This document shows, in pieces, positions 34,565 through 42,884 of a DNA stretch of 62,133 nucleotides. Each line of letters starts with the position of its first letter. Position 1 is the stretch's first letter. The notes beneath the pieces are model-generated. The model did no database searches. It had not been told where the DNA came from and saw only the letters and a program-made list of their open reading frames with translations. Origin of the DNA: an uncultured Fibrobacter sp. (lineage in GTDB: Bacteria > Fibrobacterota > Fibrobacteria > Fibrobacterales > Fibrobacteraceae); NCBI RefSeq assembly GCF_947305105.1, contig NZ_CAMZCS010000018.1, positions 1 to 62,133 on the forward strand. The letters run 5' to 3'. Both the position numbers and the translations under genes were made by a program.

Positions 34565-37021
34565 ATGAATTATTCAAAGCTCCGCGAAGAACAGTTGAAA
34601 TCCGCCGTGCGCGAGGATTTCTTTGCCGATTACAAATATACGCAACTAGGAAACATTGACTTCGTAATTGCAAAACACAATACGACTGGCGAACGAACGG
34701 AACTTTTTGAAGACGAAATCGCCGACCTCAAGAGCATCTTATGGGCAGAGGCGAAACAGGGTAACACCCACGACATATACGAATCTTTTGTGCAATTGAT
34801 GCTCACCATCGGTAAGGAGCGTTCCTTTGAGCATAACCTGCCACCCAAGTACATCGGAGCCTTTGATGCCGAAAAATTTGCGTTTATCGAGTATCACGAT
34901 ATTCAGGAAATTTTCTACCAGAATGATTTTAATTGGAATGTAACCCCGAGCAATCACGATACCAAGGAATTTAAGCAACTTCACGATCTTTGCCAAAAGT
35001 TACTTGAAGAGAAATCGATTTTTTTCCGATTCAAGAGTGATTCTGCAGAACTAAAAAAATTCATTCGTACCAATTTCAAAATTACGAAGGACATCTCCGA
35101 AAAAATTTCAGTTACCAAGAACAATTTTACTTTCGTATTCCAGAAATGGGAAACTGCAGTAAAACCATCTATCAATGTAGATTGGACAAAGGTAAACAAG
35201 GCTGGAATCATATCGGCGGACTTCTTCTTGGCTGATTTACTTTCTAGCGACAATCGTTCCATCAAGGACAATCTCTTTGTTGTCTTGAAAAGGACAAAAT
35301 ACGCGTTAGCCAAGAAACTAGACGAGAATGGATTCCTTTCGTATTCCACGGTTGAATTCAAGGATAAGCAAAAGGCGTATAAGGAATTTTGGAGTATCTA
35401 TAAGAGACCCCCACAAGAGGAATATTGGGATTATATCATTGAAAGACGTGATTTGTTGGTTCCTCAGGATATCCGCGAACGCAAGGGCAGTTTTTTCACT
35501 CCGCAGATATGGGTGGAAAAATCTCAGCAGTATTTAGCGGATGTGCTCGGAGAAACCTGGCAAGATGACTATTGTATATGGGACTGTTGCGCCGGAACGG
35601 GCAACCTGCTGAACGGGCTCACCAACTACGACAATGTGTGGGCATCAACATTGGATAAGCAGGATCTCGATGTGATGACGGACCGTGTGAATAACGGATG
35701 GTCCATGCCCGAAAACCATATTTTTCAGTTCGATTTTCTGAATGATGAATTTGGCAAGTGCCCTGAAGAATTGCAGCAAATCATCAATGACCCCGAAAAA
35801 CGTAAGAAACTGGTTATCTACATAAACCCTCCGTATGCGGAAGCGGGAAATAAGCGTCAAATGAATTCTGATGCAAAGAACAAGAGTGGCGTTTCGTTTG
35901 AAAACAAGATTTATGAAAAATGGAGTGGTATTGTTGGAACGGCGGCAAGAGAACTTTATGCTGAATTTCTCCTGCGAATCCATGATGAACTAAATGGTTG
36001 CGTTTTAGGTCAATTCTCAAAATTAAAGGCTCTTTGTGCTCCAAATTTTGTGAAATTCCGTGAGGTATTTAGAGCGAAATTGCAAAAATGTTTTGTTGTT
36101 CCTGCAAATACTTTTGATAATGTTAAGGGCCAATTTCCAATAGGTTTCTTTGTATGGGATACAAAGGAAATGTCTAATTTACTCGAAAATAAAGAGTCTT
36201 TAAATCCAACCGTTGCTGATGTTTATGATTCAAATGGAGTTTTTCAGGGAAAACATACATTCTACGCATATAATAACTGCAAATTTATGTTGCATTGGAT
36301 TAGAAACTTCTATGATCTTGATGGAGAACTCATTGCATTTATTCGCGTAAACGGACAGGATATGCAAAACAAAAATGGTGTATTCCTGACTTGCGAATTG
36401 ACTCCAAATGATTACAAAGCACATTTCTTTTTCAAAGTGACAAAAAAGAATGTGACGCAAATGTCGATTTACTTTGCCGTTCGTCATTGTATTGAAGCTT
36501 TATGGCTTAATGACCGTGATCAGTTCCTTTATCCGAATGATGGCTGGCAGGAGGATTTTGCTTTCCAAACAGATTGCCTGATTTATACTCTATTCCATGG
36601 GCAAAACAGGATTTCATCCGAAGTACTAACTACCGACAAGCAATCACTAGCCACAAACCATTGGATTCCTTTTACTCGCGAGCAAGTTGGTTGTAAAAGT
36701 ACTTTCAAGAGTAATTTCATGAACAAGTTCCTGAAAGAATTCATGGAATCGCACTCGTTGAATCTTTCTGATGAAGCTCAAACTGTATATAATGCCGGGC
36801 TAGAACTTTGGAAATATTACCACACTCAAACTGGTGCAAAACCTAACGCAAGTTTCTATGATATCCGCAAGCATTTCCAGGGTGTTGATGCCAAAGGACA
36901 CATGAACAGCAGTTCAGAAGATTCCACTTACATAGATCTAATCTCGGTTTTGCGCACCCGTCAAAAAATTCTCGCTTCAAAAATTGAACAGAGTGTCTAT
37001 AAGTACGGATTCTTGAAGTAG
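34565..37021 (+). CDS. type IIG-like restriction-modification enzyme (nuclease plus N6-adenine methyltransferase)
   Basis: An 818-residue protein. The ATG at 34565 begins MNYSKLREEQLKSAVREDFF; an upstream in-frame extension would be encoded by the flanking repeat and is rejected. The N-terminus (about 45-85) has a possible PD-(D/E)XK site: NIDFVIAKHNTTGERTELFE, then LWAEAKQG. The methyltransferase motif I is WDCCAGTGNLLNGL (near 340) and the catalytic motif is VIYINPPYAEAGNK (near 420). The C-terminal part likely holds target recognition. This one-protein layout is typical of type IIG/IIL systems. The gene has lower GC than its neighbours and is flanked by inverted repeats, suggesting acquisition. 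Confidence 0.82.
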   Translation: MNYSKLREEQLKSAVREDFFADYKYTQLGNIDFVIAKHNTTGERTELFEDEIADLKSILWAEAKQGNTHDIYESFVQLMLTIGKERSFEHNLPPKYIGAFDAEKFAFIEYHDIQEIFYQNDFNWNVTPSNHDTKEFKQLHDLCQKLLEEKSIFFRFKSDSAELKKFIRTNFKITKDISEKISVTKNNFTFVFQKWETAVKPSINVDWTKVNKAGIISADFFLADLLSSDNRSIKDNLFVVLKRTKYALAKKLDENGFLSYSTVEFKDKQKAYKEFWSIYKRPPQEEYWDYIIERRDLLVPQDIRERKGSFFTPQIWVEKSQQYLADVLGETWQDDYCIWDCCAGTGNLLNGLTNYDNVWASTLDKQDLDVMTDRVNNGWSMPENHIFQFDFLNDEFGKCPEELQQIINDPEKRKKLVIYINPPYAEAGNKRQMNSDAKNKSGVSFENKIYEKWSGIVGTAARELYAEFLLRIHDELNGCVLGQFSKLKALCAPNFVKFREVFRAKLQKCFVVPANTFDNVKGQFPIGFFVWDTKEMSNLLENKESLNPTVADVYDSNGVFQGKHTFYAYNNCKFMLHWIRNFYDLDGELIAFIRVNGQDMQNKNGVFLTCELTPNDYKAHFFFKVTKKNVTQMSIYFAVRHCIEALWLNDRDQFLYPNDGWQEDFAFQTDCLIYTLFHGQNRISSEVLTTDKQSLATNHWIPFTREQVGCKSTFKSNFMNKFLKEFMESHSLNLSDEAQTVYNAGLELWKYYHTQTGAKPNASFYDIRKHFQGVDAKGHMNSSSEDSTYIDLISVLRTRQKILASKIEQSVYKYGFLK

Positions 37022-37030
37022 GAACTTTCG

Positions 37031-37062
37031 GGGGTTTTAGGGGGTGGAGCCCCTTAGGCGAG
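37031..37062. repeat. right inverted repeat flanking the restriction-type gene
   Basis: GGGGTTTTAGGGGGTGGAGC followed by CCCTTAGGCGAG, inverted relative to 34483-34512. Further GC-rich units follow to about 37165 (GATCCCCGCCTTCGCGGGGA hairpin; GAAGCGAGGGGGTGGCTTCC followed by CCC), related to the insertion in the rRNA methyltransferase gene. Confidence 0.8.
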
Positions 37063-37259
37063 GGGGTAGCGTATGCCACAGGAAGATCCCCGCCTTCGCG
37101 GGGATGACAAAATGGTGGCGGGGATGACATGGGGCAGAAGCGAGGGGGTGGCTTCCCCCTTTTGGGGCAAAAAGTTTCTAAGACTCTTAAAATGCCTTGC
37201 CAGGTCTGAATCTGCTTGCTGAAAAAACTTTGTGAGCTAAAAAATATATATTGAATTAT

Positions 37260-38273
37260 ATGATAAATTTCCTTTGGCAATTGCTTGACATTTTGCTTGA
37301 TGTTTTCAAACATCCTGCGACATTGTTGCCACCTTTTCTCCTTGTATTCTTGATTGCTTTGCCGCATTTGCTGAGTTTCTTTCTTGCCATATTTTATAAG
37401 AAATTTCGCTTTAAGTGGCTTTGGCTCGGCCTTTGGATTGCAATCTTTAGTGCTCTTGTGGGCGGCTATGTTTTCGTTGTCTATAAAATCAAGGATAATG
37501 CTTTTGAAAACGTTTTCTCGTTTGCATCGTTATTTGCAGTAATATTGTCCTATATCTTCTTTTTTATTGTCAGTGGATTTTTTGGCCGGGCGTTCAATGC
37601 GAAAAAAATCTGGCATCGGTTGTGTGTTCCCCTTGTTGTGATTGTTCCACTCTTTATTTTTATCATCTCCTTCTGGATTGTTATGGTTCGTCCTTATGGA
37701 GAAATATTTGATGAACCTTTGGAACAAGACGACTTGGCTGCGTCCCAGGGAGCGGCTTACGAAATGATCATGTCTGAATCTGATGCGTGGGCGAACGATT
37801 CTAAAACAGTCTCCTTCCGCGAAAAAAACGATTCCGTATTTTTCAAGTTTACTTATGACATGTGTGACAATACCGACTTTAGTTATGCTGAACGGAAATT
37901 GAAAAGCCAACGCGGTGGCGCTTCGATTGACAAGTGGATTTTGCTGGATTCAGAAAAATCGGCGGTCGTCCGAAAGTTGAAAAAATCTGTTGAAGAATAC
38001 AGCCAGGAATTTTCCACAGATGAGGTTCTTGATGGCTATGAGTCTTCTGTCGTGCTCAGAGATTACAAACGGAAAACACGTCGGCGTCTTTCTTTTTGGA
38101 ATGCTCAATTTTCCCATGTGTACGATGCCGTGACGATTGAAAAAACGTTTGAAAGCTTTATGCCCCCGCGAGAAACTTATACCACACTTTCTTACGAGGA
38201 AGTCTCCCAAAAGTGCAGCGAGCCTGTCAATGTCTTGGTTGAAGAGGCTGTTCACGGACAACAGAAGGAATAA
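37260..38273 (+). CDS. membrane protein of unknown function
   Basis: A 337-residue protein not recognised. Four hydrophobic helices occupy about 1-150 (LLPPFLLVFLIALPHLLSFF, WLGLWIAIFSALVGGYVFVV, LFAVILSYIFFFIVSGFFG, LCVPLVVIVPLFIFIISFWI). The remainder is soluble and charged, without clear motifs. The ATG at 37260 is preferred over a TTG nine bases earlier. It follows the type IIG gene and its repeat; AT-rich compared with core genes. A weak hairpin ACACTAA...TTAGTGT lies about 20 bp after the stop. Confidence 0.68.
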   Translation: MINFLWQLLDILLDVFKHPATLLPPFLLVFLIALPHLLSFFLAIFYKKFRFKWLWLGLWIAIFSALVGGYVFVVYKIKDNAFENVFSFASLFAVILSYIFFFIVSGFFGRAFNAKKIWHRLCVPLVVIVPLFIFIISFWIVMVRPYGEIFDEPLEQDDLAASQGAAYEMIMSESDAWANDSKTVSFREKNDSVFFKFTYDMCDNTDFSYAERKLKSQRGGASIDKWILLDSEKSAVVRKLKKSVEEYSQEFSTDEVLDGYESSVVLRDYKRKTRRRLSFWNAQFSHVYDAVTIEKTFESFMPPRETYTTLSYEEVSQKCSEPVNVLVEEAVHGQQKE

Positions 38274-38749
38274 ATAAGATGATTCCGATACACTAAAAAA
38301 TATTATTAGTGTCCGGGTAAATCATCGAAAACGTCTAGGCCCTAGAATTTGTACGGTCTAGACTTTTATTTTGCCGTTGCAAGCCCCTCCCTAAAAAACG
38401 GACGCTATGGCGGGCTGGGCGAGTCTATTATAATCCACCCCAAGCAATTTTCGGTTGAAGGCGGGGTAATGAAGGTTCCGTCGTATATGGCCTGGTGCAT
38501 TTAGTGCAATCTTGCCTTCGGAGGTTTAACCTCGGCTCATAAAGAGCCCCTATAAGAGCTGCTTTCTGAATATGCCTTTATTTATGCGGGTTCGCAAGCG
38601 GTTTGACTCTGAAAAAATCAGAAAAATTGGATGGAAAGCGAGCAAGTGAGTGTCGCGACAAAAAGTTTGCTTTTTGTCATGACCGAACGTAGCCTGCGGA
38701 CGCATTTTGCGTCAATCTAGGGGTTTGAGCCGTTTTTTAATTTGGACTA
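38274..38749. other. gene-free stretch with several hairpins
   Basis: No gene is seen. The stretch has palindromes at GAGGTTTAACCTC (38521-38533), GACAAAAAG/CTTTTTGTC (38657-38678) and GACGCA/TGCGTC (38699-38713), and the left 72-bp direct repeat (38536-38607). A structured RNA is possible but nothing identifies a family. Confidence 0.5.
38536..38607. repeat. left 72-bp direct repeat around the AbrB/PIN cassette
   Basis: CTCATAAAGAGCCCCTATAA through GCGGGTTCGCAAGCGGTTTG then AC. It matches 39501-39572 at 70 of 72 positions by eye. An internal GAGCC-type hairpin is visible. Additional similarity (TTGCCTTCG) lies just upstream of both copies. Confidence 0.93.
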
Positions 38750-38778
38750 TTGACTGCCACGAAGTTTTTATTTATATT
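38750..38778 (+). promoter_or_regulatory. promoter of the AbrB/PIN toxin-antitoxin pair
   Basis: TTGACT at 38750-38755, TATATT at 38773-38778, 17-bp spacer. The start of transcription would fall in the adjoining palindrome. Confidence 0.8.
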
Positions 38779-38781
38779 TGT

Positions 38782-38798
38782 GGTAAGAATATCTTACC
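38782..38798. promoter_or_regulatory. palindromic operator of the toxin-antitoxin pair
   Basis: GGTAAGAATATCTTACC, a 7-bp perfect inverted repeat around ATA, placed just after the -10 box and touching the CGGAGG ribosome site. AbrB/MazE-like antitoxins bind such sites to repress their own operon; binding here is inferred. Confidence 0.72.
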
Positions 38799-38807
38799 GG
38801 AGGCGCT

Positions 38808-39062
38808 ATGGACACTCTAGAAATAACAAGCCTATCGACAAAAGGGCAAATCGTCATTCCAAGGAGTATCCGTAATCAACTGAACCTGGATACCGGGGAT
38901 AAGCTGATTGTCGTGTGCGATGGTACGAATATTTTGCTCAAGCCGGTACTTATGCCCAGCATGTCTGAATTCAAGACTCTTGTGGAAGAGACGGATAAAA
39001 TCACAAGTGAACTGGAAACGACTCCGGATATGCTAAGCACGTTCATCAAGGAAAATCGATGA
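38808..39062 (+). CDS. AbrB/SpoVT-family antitoxin
   Basis: An 84-residue protein with the swapped-hairpin AbrB domain: ITSLSTKGQIVIPRSIRNQL, then LDTGDKLIVVCDGTNILLKP. A C-terminal acidic helix follows (FKTLVEETDKITSELETTPD) that likely wraps the toxin. A GGAGG site precedes the ATG and it overlaps the PIN gene by 4 bp. Probably neutralises the toxin and represses the operon through the palindrome upstream. Confidence 0.9.
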   Translation: MDTLEITSLSTKGQIVIPRSIRNQLNLDTGDKLIVVCDGTNILLKPVLMPSMSEFKTLVEETDKITSELETTPDMLSTFIKENR

Positions 39063-39475
39063 ACGTCGTTGTAGATACCAACGTACTTGTTTCGGGTATT
39101 TTTTGGAATGGTTCGCCTCGAAAATTCCTGTCTCTTATTTTTCGCCAAGAAATAAAGCCCTTTGCAACTATCGACATAATGGCAGAGTATTGCCGTATTA
39201 TTGATAAAGTAGCCTGCAAAAGGCCCGATATCGCAGCAAGGTGGAAAAGCCAAATTGCAAAGGTAATGACCATTATCGAAAAGAATGCGGCAGTGGATGT
39301 CTGCAGAGATCCTAAAGACAATATGTTTTTGGAATGTGCGATTGCTGCGAAAGCCTACTATTTGGTGAGCGGCGATTCGGACCTATTGGTGTTGGAGAAA
39401 ATCAAAGAAATCCCGATTATCACGGTGAATCAATTTTTTGACGCTCACCCGGAATTTGACATCGCTGAAGGTTAG
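39059..39475 (+). CDS. PIN-domain toxin (putative ribonuclease)
   Basis: A 138-residue PIN-domain protein of the PilT-like toxin group (COG1569-type). Acidic metal-binding residues are visible: Asp6 in VVVDTNVLVSGIFW, Glu43 in MAEYCRII, Asp87/Glu92 in DPKDNMFLECAIAAKA, and Asp106/Asp108 in VSGDSDLLVL. Length is normal. It overlaps the AbrB antitoxin gene and ends 25 bp before the right 72-bp repeat region. Likely an RNase toxin. Confidence 0.9.
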   Translation: MNVVVDTNVLVSGIFWNGSPRKFLSLIFRQEIKPFATIDIMAEYCRIIDKVACKRPDIAARWKSQIAKVMTIIEKNAAVDVCRDPKDNMFLECAIAAKAYYLVSGDSDLLVLEKIKEIPIITVNQFFDAHPEFDIAEG

Positions 39476-39500
39476 TTGTCGTTTTTTAGTTTTGCCTTCG

Positions 39501-39572
39501 CTCATAAAGAGCCCCTATAAGACCTGCTTTCTGAATATACCTTTATTTATGCGGGTTCGCAAGCGGTTTGAC
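39501..39572. repeat. right 72-bp direct repeat around the AbrB/PIN cassette
   Basis: Second copy of the 38536-38607 element in the same orientation; differs at two positions. It lacks the palindrome GAGGTTTAACCTC that precedes the left copy. Confidence 0.93.
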
Positions 39573-39688
39573 GCTGAAAAACGCTGTTTCTTGTTGTGAA
39601 AAAATCAATGGTATTGGATTGTTGGATGGTTGACGAATGGCTTAAGGGTGTATAAATTTAGGGTATGGTGTATGGGTAAAGCGAGGAT

Positions 39689-41581
39689 ATGATGAATTTC
39701 GGGATTGGCAAGGCTTCTGTCGTAACGACTGCGGCAATGCTTACTTTGGCTTATTCGGCCTTTGCGGCCGATTGGTACGCGAAGGAGACCCGCTGGGCGG
39801 GGCACGACCCGGACATCATCCGTTACGAGGACGGCTATGCGCTCGCGACGACGGACAACCACATGCTCATGCAGTTTTCCGAGGATGCGCTGAACTGGAA
39901 GAACGGCGAGCAGGCGATGCCGAAGTTCTCGCAGTGGCTTTACAAGTATGCGCCGAACATGATTGACATCTGGGCGCCGGATATCCATTACATTGGCGGC
40001 GAGTACCGCATGTACTATTGCGGTTCCGAGATGGGCATCCGCTCGTCGGGCATGGGCTTCATGGCGAGCAAGGAAATCGACCCGACAAAGCCGGATTATG
40101 GCTGGACGGACATGGGCGAGGTGATTCACACGGTCAAGAGCGATTCGTACAACGCGATTGACGCGGCGGTGCTGAAGGACAACGATGGAAAGGTCTGGAT
40201 GGCATTCGGTTCGTGGGGCACGGGCATCCACATTCTTGAACTCGACGAGACGACGGGCAAGGTGAAGGACGGCGCGAAGATGATCAACATCGCGAACCGC
40301 GGTGGCTCGGGTATCGAGGGCGCAAGCCTCATTGAGCACAACGGCTACTACTATCTTTTTACGGCGTGGGATAACTGCTGCAAGAAGGGTGCGGACCTTG
40401 AGAACAATTCTTACAAGACGACGGTCGGGCGTTCCAAATCGATTACGAGCGGCTATGTCGACAAGTCGGGCAAGAGGCTGCTGGATGGCGGCGGCACGAT
40501 TCTGCTGAGCCGTTACGGGCGCTACTACGGGCCTGCGGGCGGTGAGGCGTTCCAGGACGTGAACCGCCAGCGCTTTGTGAACCATTACTACGACAAGAAT
40601 GACGGCGGAAATTCCTACATCCAGGTCCGCGATATCGTCTATACCGACGATGGCTGGCCGGAACTGGGGCAACCGTTCCTCGGGCGTTACCTGAGCGCCG
40701 AGGCGGAACATGGAGCCTTGACGCATGTGGATATTTCGAGCAGTTCCAAGGCGTCTAACGGCGAGTTCTGCGCCTACATCAACTACGAAGACAGCAAGAT
40801 TCGCTTGCCGATGATTATTCCGCAGGCGGGCGATTACCTTATCCGTTACCGCTACGACAATGACTGGACCGAAGACGGCGCAAACGGAAGTTCTCACTTT
40901 GTGAGCATCAACGGCAAGAAGCAGGAAATTGAGTTGCCGTTGACGGGCGCGTGGAGCGAATTCCCCGAGAAGTCGGTGGTGTACATCCCCACGAAACTCA
41001 AGCGCGGCTCGAACTTCATCGAAATTACGAAGGGCAAACATTATGCGGAACTCGACCGTCTTGACTTCTTGCGCATCATCCGCGATACGATTCCGGCGAA
41101 CGGCTTTGACAACGGCATCCGCGTGCGTTTGACGGACAAGGACGAGTTCGCCATCAAGGATGGCGGCTACGCGATTTTCGAGAACGTGATTACGGATTCC
41201 ATCGTGGGCCCAGGCGTGCTTGTGCAGGTGAAGAACGGTGCAGGCGGAACGCTCAACATCCGCAAGGAAAGCAAGAAGGGCAACGTGATTTCCAAGTGCG
41301 AGTTGCCCTCGGCTGGCAATGAAAGCAAGTGGATTGACGTGCGCTGCTCCAACATGCCGGAACTCAAGGGCGTGCAGGACTTCTACCTGACGGCGGAAGG
41401 TCTTGGCGGCGAAACGCTCCTCGGCAACATCAAGTTCGACGAAGGCCCGAAGGACACGAGTACGACGGCCATCAAGCGCATTGTTCCTCGCGACGATTTG
41501 CTGATCCCGGCCCGCAAGGGTTACCGCGACCTCAAGGGCCGCCGCTTCGACAAGCAGATTCCGTACAGAGTAATGTTCTAG
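39689..41581 (+). CDS. secreted GH43 glycoside hydrolase with CBM6-like domain and shared tail (copy 2)
   Basis: A 630-residue exported enzyme, paralogous to 29598-31643. A signal peptide ends near YSAFA. GH43 residues: base Asp in GHDPDIIRYEDGYALA, modulating Asp in NAIDAAVLKD, acid Glu in GIEGASLIEHNGYYYLF. A CBM6-like domain (IRLPMIIPQAGDYLIRYRYD and ELDRLDFLRIIRDTIPANGF) and a second beta domain follow. The linker is short, without the long Ser run of copy 1, and the tail is KGYRDLKGRRFDKQIPYRVM-F. Likely acts on arabinan or arabinoxylan. Codon use is highly C/G-biased. Confidence 0.9.
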   Translation: MMNFGIGKASVVTTAAMLTLAYSAFAADWYAKETRWAGHDPDIIRYEDGYALATTDNHMLMQFSEDALNWKNGEQAMPKFSQWLYKYAPNMIDIWAPDIHYIGGEYRMYYCGSEMGIRSSGMGFMASKEIDPTKPDYGWTDMGEVIHTVKSDSYNAIDAAVLKDNDGKVWMAFGSWGTGIHILELDETTGKVKDGAKMINIANRGGSGIEGASLIEHNGYYYLFTAWDNCCKKGADLENNSYKTTVGRSKSITSGYVDKSGKRLLDGGGTILLSRYGRYYGPAGGEAFQDVNRQRFVNHYYDKNDGGNSYIQVRDIVYTDDGWPELGQPFLGRYLSAEAEHGALTHVDISSSSKASNGEFCAYINYEDSKIRLPMIIPQAGDYLIRYRYDNDWTEDGANGSSHFVSINGKKQEIELPLTGAWSEFPEKSVVYIPTKLKRGSNFIEITKGKHYAELDRLDFLRIIRDTIPANGFDNGIRVRLTDKDEFAIKDGGYAIFENVITDSIVGPGVLVQVKNGAGGTLNIRKESKKGNVISKCELPSAGNESKWIDVRCSNMPELKGVQDFYLTAEGLGGETLLGNIKFDEGPKDTSTTAIKRIVPRDDLLIPARKGYRDLKGRRFDKQIPYRVMF

Positions 41582-41583
41582 GG

Positions 41584-42549
41584 CTACTTCAGCCAGTCCG
41601 TGTACTTGATCCAGATGTGTAGCCAGATTCGGGCGATGGCGTCGATGGCATCGCTAAAGATCATGGCACTGTACGTTTCGAAATTGCGACCCCATTCGGT
41701 CTCTTCGGTGAATTCCTGCATGGATTGGGTGTTGCTGAAATCCTTGGGAATTAAGAAGTACGAGAACAGGTAGGAATACTGCGAAACGGCGCTCATGAAA
41801 TCCCATACGTTGTTGTTCTTACCGCCCCATGCGTGTATGTATTTCCTTGTGGCGATTTCGTTTTCTACGTTCGTGGTGAAGTCGCTTTCTTTAAGCGGTA
41901 GCGGGTAGCCGTCGGGGTCGTAGAAGAAACGGTTGTTGTCTTTGTCAATTTTATATGCCTTGGTAATATAATCTTCCCATTTCTTTTCGATGGCGCCGTG
42001 TATGTTTTTTTCGTTGGAGAAAGAACGCGAATCACAGTGCAGGGGCATGTGGCAGTCGGCGATGTAGTGGCTCAAGATAAAGAACCGCATGGCGATGTGG
42101 TTGCCGGAGGTGGCGATGGGGCAGCCCTTTTCTTCGCGGAAGAGCATTTTGAAATTGTCGATGATGCTGTGTGAGATGGCTTCGCAACGGTCCGCGCAGT
42201 TGCCGTCTTCGATGATGTAGGGCTTGTTGAGTAGGGGCGACTTTTTGCTCATCATAGTGAAGATGCTGTGTGTCGCGGGTAATTTGCGGAATGTGACTTT
42301 TTCGTCGATTTCGGCGGGGGTGTATTTTACAATATGGCTTGTGCTCATGTCTTTGAATACTTCGTCGGGGTACCACGCTCCCTTAATCACGAAATCGCGG
42401 TAATTCTTGAACCATTTGACTAAGGCCGTGGCTTCTGTGCGGACTTTATCGGTTACGCCGGAGACGACTTTTTCGTCGGTTGTTGTGGCAATGAGTTCTA
42501 GACGCTTGATTGCCATAAATGCAATCCATGCATGAGAGTATTTTTTCAT
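41584..42549 (-). CDS. S1/P1 nuclease or zinc-dependent phospholipase C-like protein
   Basis: A 321-residue protein with the His/Asp pattern of the S1-P1/phospholipase C fold: KKYSHAWIAFMAIKRL at the start, the segment KWFKNYRDFVIKGAWYPDEV, ATHSIF, and HYIADCHMPLHCDSRSFSNE with the zinc-binding HxxxD and the second His. The ATG at 42549 is chosen because the family N-terminus starts there; an upstream extension is unlikely. No signal peptide is evident, unlike secreted relatives. Substrate unknown. Convergent with the GH43 copy 2, 2 bp apart. Confidence 0.75.
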   Translation of the reverse strand: MKKYSHAWIAFMAIKRLELIATTTDEKVVSGVTDKVRTEATALVKWFKNYRDFVIKGAWYPDEVFKDMSTSHIVKYTPAEIDEKVTFRKLPATHSIFTMMSKKSPLLNKPYIIEDGNCADRCEAISHSIIDNFKMLFREEKGCPIATSGNHIAMRFFILSHYIADCHMPLHCDSRSFSNEKNIHGAIEKKWEDYITKAYKIDKDNNRFFYDPDGYPLPLKESDFTTNVENEIATRKYIHAWGGKNNNVWDFMSAVSQYSYLFSYFLIPKDFSNTQSMQEFTEETEWGRNFETYSAMIFSDAIDAIARIWLHIWIKYTDWLK

Positions 42550-42689
42550 GCGTAATCTCCTTGTTTGCTTGTAAATATAAATAATAATGTACAATGTATT
42601 ACATTGTGTATTAGGTGAATTACGAAAGAAACACGCCTAGAGGTAGCCGTTGAATTTTGATGGATAGCTGTTTTTTTATATTTGGCAAT

Positions 42690-42884
42690 ATGCTGACGAT
42701 TAATGGACAGAGTGTCGATGCGGCGGGGAAGACCGTCGCCGAATACCTTGCGGAAGCGGGGTACAATACCGTGCGCATTGCCGTGGAGCGGAACGAAGAA
42801 ATTGTTCCGAAGGCGAAGTATGCCGAGACGGTGCTCGCCGATGGCGACGTGGTCGAGGTCGTGAACTTTGTAGGTGGCGGGTGA
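42690..42884 (+). CDS. thiS: sulfur carrier protein ThiS
   Basis: A 64-residue ubiquitin-like sulfur carrier for the thiamine thiazole ring. The ATG at 42690 gives MLTINGQSVDAAGKTVAEYL, and the protein ends EVVNFVGGG with the Gly-Gly terminus that is adenylated and thiocarboxylated. It overlaps thiF (TGATG). Upstream in-frame ATG at 42660 would add ten hydrophobic residues unlike ThiS. Confidence 0.92.
   Translation: MLTINGQSVDAAGKTVAEYLAEAGYNTVRIAVERNEEIVPKAKYAETVLADGDVVEVVNFVGGG

Noticed and set aside
38585-38607. tRNA fragment suggested by GCGGGTTCGCAAGC
   Set aside because: A T-loop-like string is present, but no acceptor stem, D-arm or anticodon arm can be folded around it. No tRNA was found anywhere in the window.
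38536-39572. 72-bp direct repeats as integron attC sites around a gene cassette
   Set aside because: The length and the single-operon cassette fit, but the ends do not show complementary RYYYAAC and GTTRRRY core sites, and no integrase is in the window.
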